DNA from: an uncultured Flavobacteriales bacterium | Lineage (GTDB): Bacteria; Bacteroidota; Bacteroidia; Flavobacteriales_D; Sanyastnellaceae | Reading direction: 5' to 3' | NCBI GenBank assembly: GCA_937967465.1 | Contig: CALBSW010000084.1 | Span: forward strand, 1-20,837 | DNA: 20,837 nt | In this document: piece by piece, positions 1 through 6,689 of the stretch | Layout of the letters: each line of letters opens with the position of its first letter | Numbering within the stretch: the first letter of the stretch is position 1 | The notes under the pieces: generated by a model | Seen by the model: the letters and a program-made list of their open reading frames with translations, nothing else | Databases searched by the model: none | What the model was told of the DNA's origin: nothing | Program-made: the position numbers and the translations under genes

Positions 1-25
1 CCTGCGGTCGCAAAACAGCAGCACC

Positions 26-478
26 ATGCAGTCCAACATCATCCGCACGGCCCTCATCGCCCTCCGCATTCTGATCATTGTGCTCGGGTGCATGTGGGTG
101 ATCTCAGCCATCAACGCCGACGACCACAACGGGCCTGTCGAAAGCCTCGTCAGTCTCAATCTTTACACCGGCGCGGTGTGTGTGGTGGCCATCCTCGGAT
201 TCGGCCTCTTCCACTTCGCCCAGAAGCTCGCCACCAACCCCAAGCGCGCCATGGGCACGCTCATCGGTTTTGTGGTCTTCTTCGTGACCGGCTTCATCGC
301 ATGGAGCCTCGCTGACACCACCGTGACTCCGGCCATGCTGGCCGGTGGAGCGACTGTGACGGAGGGCGACGTGAAGATTGCCGACGCCAGCATCCAATTC
401 ATTTACATCCTCGGGTTGCTTGCCCTCGTGTCCATCCTGGTGGTGGAAGGCAAGTCCATCCTGAAGAACTGGCTCTGA
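26..478 (+). CDS. Small four-helix membrane protein of the ExbB/ExbD operon
   Basis: A 150-residue protein made almost entirely of membrane helices, at about residues 8-31, 46-66, 77-97 and 125-145, with a short acidic loop before the last one. It has no enzyme motif. It ends 6 bases before an exbD gene. In Bacteroidota an uncharacterised small membrane protein commonly sits between exbB and a pair of exbD genes (established pattern, recalled), so it is probably an accessory of the proton-channel complex in the inner membrane; that role is inference. The ATG at 26 gives a natural N-terminus running straight into the first helix. No Shine-Dalgarno sequence is seen. The frame is open to the window edge, so a start further upstream cannot be excluded. 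The expected exbB would lie just left of the window. Confidence 0.8.
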   Translation: MQSNIIRTALIALRILIIVLGCMWVISAINADDHNGPVESLVSLNLYTGAVCVVAILGFGLFHFAQKLATNPKRAMGTLIGFVVFFVTGFIAWSLADTTVTPAMLAGGATVTEGDVKIADASIQFIYILGLLALVSILVVEGKSILKNWL

Positions 479-484
479 CCCCTC

Positions 485-1237
485 ATGGCACGCAGAGAAG
501 TCCCGGAAATCAATGCTGGCTCGATGGCGGACATCGCCTTCCTGCTGTTGATCTTCTGGCTCGTCACGACCACCATCGACAGCGATGAGGGTGTGAAGCG
601 TCAGCTGCCTCCGCCGGTCCCGCCGGACATGGAGCAGCAGGAGGTCAAGGACGGCGACGTCTACAACGTCCGAACCAACTTCCGCGACGAGCTTCTCGTC
701 GAGAAGGAAGTGTTGTCCATCGGAGAGCTCAAGGATGGCGCCAAGGATTTCCTGATCGCCACCGGCACGGGGCTCCTCCATCCGGAACGCCCCAATGTCA
801 CGCTCGGCGATGACAACATGAAGTACCCGGAGCGCCAATGGGTCCGCAAGGCGGAACTGGTGGCCCTCGAGCAGAGCTTCCTGGCCGCCGGCCAAGAGAA
901 GCGTGCCGAGAAGGTGCAGGAAAAGCTGAAGGCCATCGAGCTTTTTGGTAGCGATTACCGGGAGCTTCCTGGTTCTGCTTTGATCAGTTTGCAGACAGAC
1001 CGCAACACGTCCTACGACTTGTACCTGCAGGTGCAGAACGAGTTGGAAGCGGCCATCAACGAGCTGCGCGATGAGTTGGCCCTCGCCAAGTTCAATGAGT
1101 CCTACGCTTCCCTCGAGGAGCGTTACGGCCGGACGAAGGAGGAGAGCCTGCTCGACAAGATCAAGGCCATTCGTCTCGTATTCCCGCAGCGCATCTCCGA
1201 AGCGGAGCCGCGTGATGCCAGCCAAGGTTATTACTGA
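485..1237 (+). CDS. exbD: ExbD/TolR-type biopolymer transport protein, long form
   Basis: A 250-residue ExbD-family protein. It has a short cytoplasmic N-terminus, one membrane helix at about residues 14-30 carrying the family's essential aspartate (D16, in 'SMADIAF'), and a periplasmic part. ExbD works with ExbB as a proton-driven stator that energises outer-membrane transport through TonB, or related processes. Typical ExbD proteins are about 140 residues. This one has an extra stretch at about residues 88-143, rich in Lys, Glu and Gln, placed before the usual C-terminal segment ('TDRNTSYDLYLQVQNEL'), followed by a charged, probably helical tail. It starts 6 bases after the small membrane protein, and its TGA overlaps the ATG of the next exbD by one base, so the two are probably translationally coupled. 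Function as a proton-channel subunit is secure; the energised partner is unknown. Confidence 0.93.
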   Translation: MARREVPEINAGSMADIAFLLLIFWLVTTTIDSDEGVKRQLPPPVPPDMEQQEVKDGDVYNVRTNFRDELLVEKEVLSIGELKDGAKDFLIATGTGLLHPERPNVTLGDDNMKYPERQWVRKAELVALEQSFLAAGQEKRAEKVQEKLKAIELFGSDYRELPGSALISLQTDRNTSYDLYLQVQNELEAAINELRDELALAKFNESYASLEERYGRTKEESLLDKIKAIRLVFPQRISEAEPRDASQGYY

Positions 1238-1698
1238 TGGGCAAGTTCAAGAAAAAGAAGCGCGAGATGGGGGCCATTTCCACGGCCTCTCTTCCGGACA
1301 TCGTCTTCATGCTCCTTTTCTTCTTCATGGTGGCCACCGTGCTGCGAACAGAAGAGGAGATGGTTCGGGTGATTCGTCCGGAGGCTTCCGAGATCTACAA
1401 GATTGAGAAGAAGCACCTGATCCGCTACATCAACATTGGTCCCCCGCAGGACAAGCGTTACGGAACGGAGCCGGTCATCCAGCTCAACGACCAGTTCGCC
1501 GATGTCGCTCAAATCCGCGATTGGGTGGAGAACGAGCGACTGACCCTCGCCGAGGCAGAGCAAACCAAGATGTGGGTCTCGATGAAGGTCGACCAGGACA
1601 CCAAGATGGGCGTGGTCACCGACGTGAAGCAGGAGCTTCGCAAGGCGTCTGCGTTGAAGGTGCTCTACTCCGCGAACTCCCGCGAGCGCACCAACTGA
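1237..1698 (+). CDS. exbD: ExbD/TolR-type biopolymer transport protein, short form
   Basis: The second ExbD of the operon, 153 residues and close to the normal family length. A lysine-rich cytoplasmic start (residues 4-9) is followed by one membrane helix at about residues 20-37 containing the conserved aspartate D21 ('SLPDIVFML'), then a periplasmic domain ending in a helix with the common 'VKQELRKA' pattern. Its ATG shares a base with the TGA of the preceding exbD. Two unequal ExbD subunits in one operon suggest a heteromeric stator, as is usual in Bacteroidota. It ends one base before the stop of the convergent dehydrogenase gene, leaving no room for a separate terminator. Confidence 0.93.
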   Translation: MGKFKKKKREMGAISTASLPDIVFMLLFFFMVATVLRTEEEMVRVIRPEASEIYKIEKKHLIRYINIGPPQDKRYGTEPVIQLNDQFADVAQIRDWVENERLTLAEAEQTKMWVSMKVDQDTKMGVVTDVKQELRKASALKVLYSANSRERTN

Positions 1699-1699
1699 T

Positions 1700-2644
1700 T
1701 CACCCGCCGAATTCGGCGAGCACCTTGTCGGCCAGCACGGACGACAGCTTCACATAACTCTCTTCAGTCCAGCCCGCCACGTGCGGGCTGACTTGTACCC
1801 GGGGGTGGGCCAACAGCCGCTGCCAGGTGGCGTCGCCTCCTTGCACGTGCTCAAACGAACTCGCCTCCCGGTCAAAGACATCGAGCGCGGCACAGACCAC
1901 GCTGCCCCGGTCCAGGGCGTCGAGCAAGGCCTCGGTGCGCACAATGGGGCCGCGGGCCGTGTTCATCAGCACCACGGGCTTCTGGAACCTGGACAGCCAA
2001 TCCGCATCCACCATGCCGCGGGTTTCATCGGTCAAGTTGCAGTGCAGGCTGACGATGTCGGCCTCTTTGTGCAAGGTGTCGAGGTCTGCAGCGTGCACGC
2101 GGCCATTCAAGGCACCGTCGATGTCGTTCCGGTAGGGGTCGTGCGCCAGGATGCGGCAGCCCATGCCGGTCAGTTTCTCGGCGAAGGCGCTGCCCATGTG
2201 GCCGTAGCCCACGATGCCCACGGTGCGGGCCGACAATTCGACGCCGCGGTGGCCTTCGCGGTCCCATTCGCCCTGTCGGACGCTTTGGTCGGCTTGCCGC
2301 AGCATGTGAAGCAGGGAGAGCAGCATGCCGAGGGCATGTTCTCCGACGGCATCGCGGTTGCCTTCCGGGCTGTTGAAGACCCGGATGCCACGTCCTTGGG
2401 CTGCGTCGAGGTCGATGTTTTCGAGGCCGGCACCCGAGCGGCAGATGAACTTCAGGTGGGGAAGGCGATCGAGGAGATCTCCATCCACTCGGATGCGGCT
2501 GCGGAGCACGATGCCATCGGCATCAGGGTGGGCTGTGACACCTTCGGTGGCCGGCTGTCCAGAGGCATCGACACAGGTCATGCCGGCGGCTGTGAGCCGC
2601 TCGGACAGAATGGGGTGGACCGTATCGAGAAAGAGGACCTTCAT
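1700..2644 (-). CDS. D-2-hydroxyacid dehydrogenase (3-phosphoglycerate dehydrogenase-like, no ACT domain)
   Basis: A 314-residue NAD-dependent D-2-hydroxyacid dehydrogenase. The nucleotide-binding loop is 'GYGHMGS' at 146-152. The catalytic Arg-Glu-His set is visible as R231 ('NTARG'), E260 and H288 ('SPHVAG'). The length matches short forms that have only the substrate and NAD domains, without the ACT regulatory domain of long SerA enzymes. The closest role is oxidation of 3-phosphoglycerate in serine synthesis, but this family also includes glycerate, formate and lactate enzymes, so the substrate is uncertain. The start at 2644 was chosen because it begins the Rossmann-like fold directly ('MKVLFLD') and its ATG overlaps the mgtE stop in an ATGA; the upstream extension of the frame is Arg/His-rich shadow sequence of mgtE. 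Confidence 0.9.
   Translation of the reverse strand: MKVLFLDTVHPILSERLTAAGMTCVDASGQPATEGVTAHPDADGIVLRSRIRVDGDLLDRLPHLKFICRSGAGLENIDLDAAQGRGIRVFNSPEGNRDAVGEHALGMLLSLLHMLRQADQSVRQGEWDREGHRGVELSARTVGIVGYGHMGSAFAEKLTGMGCRILAHDPYRNDIDGALNGRVHAADLDTLHKEADIVSLHCNLTDETRGMVDADWLSRFQKPVVLMNTARGPIVRTEALLDALDRGSVVCAALDVFDREASSFEHVQGGDATWQRLLAHPRVQVSPHVAGWTEESYVKLSSVLADKVLAEFGG
1705..1718. repeat. Perfect 14-bp palindrome at a convergent gene junction
   Basis: The sequence CGCCGAATTCGGCG reads the same on both strands. As RNA it could form a 5-bp GC hairpin with an AATT loop. It lies in the last codons of the minus-strand dehydrogenase, a few bases after the stop of the plus-strand exbD. No T-run follows on either side, so it is not a standard intrinsic terminator; it may be a weak bidirectional one or chance. 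Confidence 0.35.
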
Positions 2645-3999
2645 GCGCCGACGGACATGAGGACGCCGATCCCGAAGTAGATGATGAGGCCGATGATGTC
2701 GTTGGCCGTGGTGATGAAGGGGCCGGTGGCGAGGGCGGGGTCCACCTTCAATTTGTCGAGAGCCAGCGGGACGAACGTGCCGAAGAGGGCGGCGAAGATG
2801 ATCACGGCAATGAGGGCCGTGCTGACGGTGAGGCTCAGATTCCATCCATAGCCCAAGACCAAACTGGCCCCCAGGATGACCCCTGCGCAGATGGCGCCAT
2901 TGAGCAGCGCCACGGAAAACTCCTTCAGCAACCGGGGCGCAAGGCGGGCATCCGCAGGGGTTTTGCCCGAAGCCAAGCCCTGCACCACGATGGCGGCAGA
3001 TTGGACCCCCACATTGCCCCCCATGGCGGCGATGAGCGGAATGAACAAGGCCATGGATGGGAACCGCTCGATGTCAAACCAGCCGATGACGTAGGCGCCG
3101 GCCAGCCCTCCGAACAGCCCGATGAGCAGCCAGGGCAGGCGGGCACGGGTCATGGTCCAGAGGGTGTCGTCGCTTTCGACTTCGTCGCTCAGACCGCTGG
3201 CGAGCTGGTAGTCCTTCTCGGCCTCCTCTTCCATCAGGTCGACCACATCGTCGATGGTGATGCGGCCCAGCAGCCGATTGTGGTCGTCCACCACGGGCAG
3301 GGCCACGAGGTCGTACTTCTTCATGACCTGCACCACTTTTTCGTCGGGGTCGTCCACTTTGACCGTGCGGGTGTCGTCTTCCTTGAAGAGGTCGCCAATG
3401 GTGCTCCTCGCGCTGGTGGCAGTGAGCAGGAGGCGCTTGAGGGAAAGCCGGCCGATGAGCTGTCCAGCGGCGTTCACCACATAGACGCTGTGGAACGTCT
3501 CGACCTCCTCCGCCTGTTTTCGCATCTCTCGGATGGCTTGGGTCACGGTCCATTCGAGTTCGACCCGGATGAGCTCCGTGCCCATCAGGGCGCCGGCGGT
3601 GCCTTCCGGGTAGCGAAGCAGGGACAGCAGGTCTTCCCGGTCCTCCGTGTCCAATTCGGCAATGACCTCGGCGGCGCGTTCCTCGGGGAGTTCCCCGATC
3701 ACGTCGGCTGCGTCGTCCGAATCGATGTTTTCGAGGACTTCCTCGGCGATCTCACGTGTCGAAAGGGTGGACAGCAGGCCTTCGCGGACGTCCTCCTCCA
3801 ATTCGACCAGCACATCGCCGCGCTCCTCGATGTCGATGAGCTTCCAGAGGTATTGGACCTCTTCTTCCTCGAGGCGGTCGAAGATGTCGGCGATGTCGGC
3901 AGGGTGGAGTTCGGACAAGCGCGTCTTCAGGCGGTCATCCTGACGGCCGGAGATGTCTGCACTGAGGGCATCCAAAAAGTCGCGTGTGATCTCCTCCAC
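2641..3999 (-). CDS. mgtE: Magnesium transporter MgtE
   Basis: A 452-residue MgtE-family Mg2+ channel of the inner membrane. Residues 1-128 form the acidic helical N domain. Two CBS domains follow (about 133-195 and 200-256), then a connecting helix and five membrane segments (about 288-306, 316-341, 360-384, 388-415 and 427-449). The pore signature 'PALATGPFITTAND' is present with the conserved Asp at 434. In characterised MgtE the N and CBS domains bind Mg2+ and close the pore when internal Mg2+ is high. The gene appears to start with GTG at 3999, since an in-frame TGA lies two codons upstream and no ATG is available. A perfect TAATTTTG box ends 4 bases before that GTG. The downstream dehydrogenase overlaps by 4 bases. 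Confidence 0.95.
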   Translation of the reverse strand: MEEITRDFLDALSADISGRQDDRLKTRLSELHPADIADIFDRLEEEEVQYLWKLIDIEERGDVLVELEEDVREGLLSTLSTREIAEEVLENIDSDDAADVIGELPEERAAEVIAELDTEDREDLLSLLRYPEGTAGALMGTELIRVELEWTVTQAIREMRKQAEEVETFHSVYVVNAAGQLIGRLSLKRLLLTATSARSTIGDLFKEDDTRTVKVDDPDEKVVQVMKKYDLVALPVVDDHNRLLGRITIDDVVDLMEEEAEKDYQLASGLSDEVESDDTLWTMTRARLPWLLIGLFGGLAGAYVIGWFDIERFPSMALFIPLIAAMGGNVGVQSAAIVVQGLASGKTPADARLAPRLLKEFSVALLNGAICAGVILGASLVLGYGWNLSLTVSTALIAVIIFAALFGTFVPLALDKLKVDPALATGPFITTANDIIGLIIYFGIGVLMSVGA

Positions 4000-4003
4000 G
4001 GCT

Positions 4004-4011
4004 CAAAATTA
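4004..4011 (-). promoter_or_regulatory. TAnnTTTG -7 element before mgtE
   Basis: On the minus strand the bases read TAATTTTG, a perfect match to the Bacteroidota -7 consensus TAnnTTTG. The box ends 4 bases upstream of the mgtE GTG and contains the tadA stop codon. Transcription starting the usual few bases after the box would begin at or next to the start codon, giving a leaderless message. No clear -33 TTG element is seen, although an A7 run lies about 10-15 bases upstream. Promoter function is inferred. Confidence 0.5.
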
Positions 4012-4473
4012 GGCGGCTCCGGGCCCTTTTTTTCGGCGGGCGGCGAAGAACGATGACAGGAGTTCCGCACAGTCCTCCTCCAGCACGCCGCCGACGAGTT
4101 CCGTCTTGGGGTGAAGGAGGCCTTCGTCCCGGCTGCCATGGAAGTCCAGCCCGCCGCGTTTGTGGTCCCGCGCCCCGTAGACCACACGGCCGATGCGCGT
4201 CCAGAACGCTGCGCCGGCGCACATGGGGCAGGGCTCCAGCGTCACGTACAGGGTGCATTGGTCGAGGAACTTGCCCCCGAGGTATTCGCTCGCTGAGGTG
4301 AAGGCCTGCATTTCGGCATGGGCCGTGAAGTCCCGAAGCCGTTCGCACAGGTTGTGGGCTCGGGCGATGATGCGCCCTCCAGCCACGATGACGGCACCCA
4401 CGGGCACTTCGCCGAGCTCTGCGGCTTGGCGGGCTTGGTCGAGTGCCTGCTTCATGTAGTCCTCATCGGTCAT
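4009..4473 (-). CDS. tadA: tRNA-specific adenosine deaminase TadA
   Basis: A 154-residue cytidine/deoxycytidylate-deaminase-fold enzyme. The zinc and catalytic motif 'HAE' is at 52-54 (H52 ligand, E54 proton shuttle) and 'PCPMC' is at 81-85 (C82 and C85 ligands). Length and pattern fit TadA, which converts A34 to inosine in tRNA-Arg(ACG) and acts in the cytoplasm; related guanine deaminases are the main alternative. It starts inside the last codons of the upstream glycosyltransferase (11-base overlap) and ends in TAA 9 bases before mgtE. The last codons contain an A7 run (residues 147-149, R-K-K). Confidence 0.9.
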   Translation of the reverse strand: MTDEDYMKQALDQARQAAELGEVPVGAVIVAGGRIIARAHNLCERLRDFTAHAEMQAFTSASEYLGGKFLDQCTLYVTLEPCPMCAGAAFWTRIGRVVYGARDHKRGGLDFHGSRDEGLLHPKTELVGGVLEEDCAELLSSFFAARRKKGPGAA

Positions 4474-5620
4474 CGTCGGTCGGGCTTGCGGTGGGGTGAT
4501 CGGGAAAGAGCCAGCGTTGCATGTGGGTCGCGGGATCGGAAAGGTCGCACGAAACGGGTTGGGCGGTATGGTCAGGGAAGGTGTGGTCCGCGATGTCCTT
4601 GGCGCGGAGGGTGGGCCAGCCGTGCCGCTGTTGCCACAAACGGGCCAGGTCTTCCTGCTCCGGCTGTCCGATGGTGGGGACCAGGGTGGCCGTCCGTCCG
4701 AGAACCACCAGGTCGAGCAGGGTGCTGTAGCCCGATCGGCAGACGATGTGTTGCGCGGAGAGGACGGCCCGGCGGAAGCGATGGTCGTCGGCGTCGTGGA
4801 CCGTCAGTACGTTGCCGTTGCGTCGCTCTCCGCCTCCGGGCCGGCCGGCGAGGATGAGGGCTGGGCGGCCATCGCGTTGGAAGCAGGCCCGCAGGGCGGC
4901 CTCCATATCGGACCGCTGGGGCTCCGGACCGCTGACCAGCCCGAGCAGGACGGGCGACTCGGAATCCAATGCATCCGATGCGGCCTCCGGTTCGAGCACT
5001 TGGAAGCGGCTCAAGGGGCCCACATAGTGGGTGGGGTCGGAGACGGCATGGGACAGTGGGCCGGCGAGGGGAGACCCCGTCGCATCGGGCACCCAGACTG
5101 CATCAAAGGTGCTGGCCCATTGCCGAACCTGCGCCCGGGCCAGGGGCCGCAGCAAAGCGGGGACCGGCAGCTTCAGTTGATGGGAGAGCAGCACGCTCGG
5201 AACCTCCGGGCGTCCGGGGGAGCAGCCGTAACAGTTGTCGCTGAAGACGTGGGTGATGCCGAGGGAGGCCACAGTGGCACGGGTCCATCGGCGCTCGGCC
5301 GAGATGGACGCGAGGTATCCCGGCATCTGGGCGGCGATGCGCAGCAAAGTGCCCGCACCCCGCGCATATTGGATGGTGACACCGGGCTTCTCGATGCGAC
5401 GCCACGGTACCAGCGCACCCGGGTGGGCACTGTCCCATTCGGCCATGCGGGCGTCGATCCATTGGCCTGCCGTGCCCCGTGTGGCGATCGTGATGTCGGC
5501 ACCGAGTCTGCGGGCGGCGATGATGAGCGGCCACGTGCGGGTGGCGTGCCCCATGCCCCAGTCCAGAATGGCAAACAGCACATGGGGTCGGTCGGTCTGG
5601 CGCGTCGCAGCTCCGCTCAT
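4463..5620 (-). CDS. MurG-like (GT-B, family 28 type) glycosyltransferase
   Basis: A 385-residue protein with GT-B glycosyltransferase features. The N-terminal motif 'LDWGMGHATR' (19-28) matches the glycine-rich acceptor loop of MurG-like enzymes ('GxGHxxR'). The C-terminal half has the nucleotide-sugar motif 'CRSGYSTLLDLVVLG', followed by 'PEQEDLA' as in the family 28 donor site. No signal peptide or membrane helix is evident. It probably transfers a sugar from a nucleotide donor to a lipid or glycan, but the substrate cannot be read from the sequence. It overlaps tadA by 11 bases and is divergent from trmB, with 20 bases between the start codons. The two neighbours, tadA and trmB, are tRNA-modification genes, so context says little about its job. 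Confidence 0.82.
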   Translation of the reverse strand: MSGAATRQTDRPHVLFAILDWGMGHATRTWPLIIAARRLGADITIATRGTAGQWIDARMAEWDSAHPGALVPWRRIEKPGVTIQYARGAGTLLRIAAQMPGYLASISAERRWTRATVASLGITHVFSDNCYGCSPGRPEVPSVLLSHQLKLPVPALLRPLARAQVRQWASTFDAVWVPDATGSPLAGPLSHAVSDPTHYVGPLSRFQVLEPEAASDALDSESPVLLGLVSGPEPQRSDMEAALRACFQRDGRPALILAGRPGGGERRNGNVLTVHDADDHRFRRAVLSAQHIVCRSGYSTLLDLVVLGRTATLVPTIGQPEQEDLARLWQQRHGWPTLRAKDIADHTFPDHTAQPVSCDLSDPATHMQRWLFPDHPTASPTDDDR

Positions 5621-5626
5621 GGGGCG

Positions 5627-5634
5627 TAATTTCG
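5627..5634 (+). promoter_or_regulatory. TAnnTTTG-like -7 element before trmB
   Basis: TAATTTCG, one mismatch from the Bacteroidota -7 consensus, ends 6 bases before the trmB ATG in the 20-base gap between divergent genes. A transcript from it would have a leader of only a few bases. No -33 element is clear. Promoter function is inferred. Confidence 0.4.
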
Positions 5635-5640
5635 CCTGCC

Positions 5641-6324
5641 ATGGGCAAAGACAAGCTCCGGAAGTGGAAGGAGAACGCCACGTTTTCCCACGTCTTCGAA
5701 CCCGACCTCAAGGACATCGTCGACGGTGCGACCCTGCACCGCGGGGAGTGGGGGGAGCGGGTCTTCGGTAACGACCGCCCCATCACCTTGGAGTTGGGGT
5801 GTGGCAAAGGGGAATACACGGTGGGACTCGCCCGTCGCCATCCGGACCGCAATTTCATCGGGGTGGACATCAAGGGTCACCGCTTCTGGCGGGGCGCCAA
5901 AACCTCACAGGAGGAGGGACTGGCCAACGTGGCTTTCCTGAGGACCAAGATTGAATTCGTCCAGAACTTCTTTGGCCCGGATGAGGTGAGCGAAATCTGG
6001 TTGACCTTCTCCGACCCCCAACCCAAGGACGAGAAGGGCACCAAACGCATCACCTCCGAGGTGTTCCTCCGCCGCTACCAGCAGTTTGTCCAGCCCGGCG
6101 GCCTCATCCACGTGAAGAGCGACAGCGAGCTCCTGTACGAGCTGTCCAAGGCGGGCTGGGAGGAGGCCGGCTTCCCCATTCTCGAAGACAGCCGCGATGT
6201 CTACGGCGATCTGGTCCACAGGGTCGATGCCGATTTCGCCGATGTCCTCCGGATTCGCACCTACTATGAGTCGCGTTGGCTGGAGGAGGGAAAGAACATC
6301 CACTATCTGCGGACCCGGGCATGA
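5641..6324 (+). CDS. trmB: tRNA (guanine-N7-)-methyltransferase TrmB
   Basis: A 227-residue class I SAM methyltransferase. The SAM motif 'ELGCGKGEY' is at 51-59, an acidic residue follows in 'GVDIKGHR', and the TrmB signature appears as 'TFSDPQPKDEK' near 122-132, corresponding to the family's 'FPDPWPKKRH'. TrmB forms m7G46 in tRNA in the cytoplasm. The N-terminus ('KDKLRKWKEN') matches the common Bacteroidota start. Its TGA overlaps the ATG of the alkyltransferase-like gene (ATGA, 6321-6324), so the two are probably co-translated. The start codon at 5641 is 20 bases from that of the divergent glycosyltransferase. Confidence 0.94.
   Translation: MGKDKLRKWKENATFSHVFEPDLKDIVDGATLHRGEWGERVFGNDRPITLELGCGKGEYTVGLARRHPDRNFIGVDIKGHRFWRGAKTSQEEGLANVAFLRTKIEFVQNFFGPDEVSEIWLTFSDPQPKDEKGTKRITSEVFLRRYQQFVQPGGLIHVKSDSELLYELSKAGWEEAGFPILEDSRDVYGDLVHRVDADFADVLRIRTYYESRWLEEGKNIHYLRTRA
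5646..5653 (-). promoter_or_regulatory. Possible -7 element for the glycosyltransferase gene
   Basis: The minus strand reads TGTCTTTG, one mismatch from TAnnTTTG, 25 bases before the glycosyltransferase ATG. It lies inside the first codons of the divergent trmB. The spacing resembles the 26 bases seen before ugd and before the aminotransferase gene. Tentative. Confidence 0.25.
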
Positions 6325-6686
6325 GCGGACCGACTGGACTGCCGACCGCCCGTCCGGGAAGCGGCGATTTCGAGCGGGATGTCCACGATGTGGCCCGACA
6401 GATTCCCGCGGGACGCGTGACCAGCTACGGTGCCATCGCGCGGTACCTCGGTGCAGCCCGGTCGAGCCGGATGGTGGGGTGGGCCATGAACCGCGCCCTG
6501 TCTGGAGAAGGTGACCCTGTGCCCGCACACCGCGTGGTCAACCGACTCGGTGTTCTCAGCGGCCGCCTGCATTTTCCAACCCCGACCACCATGGCCGAGC
6601 GCCTGCGTGCGGAAGGGGTCGAGGTCGACCAAGATCAAGTGGTGGACTTCGATGCCCACTTCTGGGATCCCTCAACCGAACTTTGA
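6321..6686 (+). CDS. Alkyltransferase-like (ATL) DNA-binding protein
   Basis: A 121-residue protein equal to the DNA-binding C-terminal domain of O6-alkylguanine-DNA alkyltransferase. The family pattern is clear: 'GRVTSYGAIA' (31-40, with the nucleotide-flipping Tyr36), 'SSRMVGWAMN' (48-57, with the Arg50 finger), then the active-site loop. That loop reads 'PAHRVV' (68-73), with Ala69 where alkyltransferases have the acceptor Cys ('PCHRV'). It therefore cannot remove alkyl groups. Established ATL proteins, such as E. coli YbaZ and yeast Atl1, bind alkylated bases and hand them to nucleotide excision repair; that role is inferred here. The start at 6321 overlaps the trmB stop. mrp follows after 3 bases. 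Confidence 0.88.
   Translation: MSGPTGLPTARPGSGDFERDVHDVARQIPAGRVTSYGAIARYLGAARSSRMVGWAMNRALSGEGDPVPAHRVVNRLGVLSGRLHFPTPTTMAERLRAEGVEVDQDQVVDFDAHFWDPSTEL
6678..6685 (+). promoter_or_regulatory. Possible -7-like element before mrp
   Basis: GAACTTTG, one mismatch from TAnnTTTG, ends 4 bases before the mrp ATG, the same spacing as the box at mgtE. It overlaps the stop of the ATL gene. It could be chance, because mrp is also within a tight gene run. Confidence 0.2.
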
Positions 6687-6689
6687 CCC

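Noticed and set aside
1..25. C-terminus of ExbB at the left edge
   Set aside because: Only 25 bases are available, no stop codon is visible in any frame there, and no ExbB motif can be read. The gene is expected from context only.
104..1225. A 373-codon antisense frame across the first two genes, and similar long ones at 1781-2680, 3001-4056, 4496-5629, 8037-9041, 11207-12286 and 18517-19776
   Set aside because: All lie opposite well-supported genes, have low-complexity composition and no recognisable motif. They are shadows of codon bias.
1705..1718. Palindrome as an intrinsic terminator
   Set aside because: It has only a 5-bp stem and no T-run on either side. Kept only as a palindrome.
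4022..4034. A7 run near the end of tadA in phase for -1 slippage (CGA AAA AAA GGG on the minus strand)
   Set aside because: It lies past the catalytic core, no downstream pseudoknot is evident, and the shifted product would only add a short unrelated tail. Normal termination gives a standard-length TadA.
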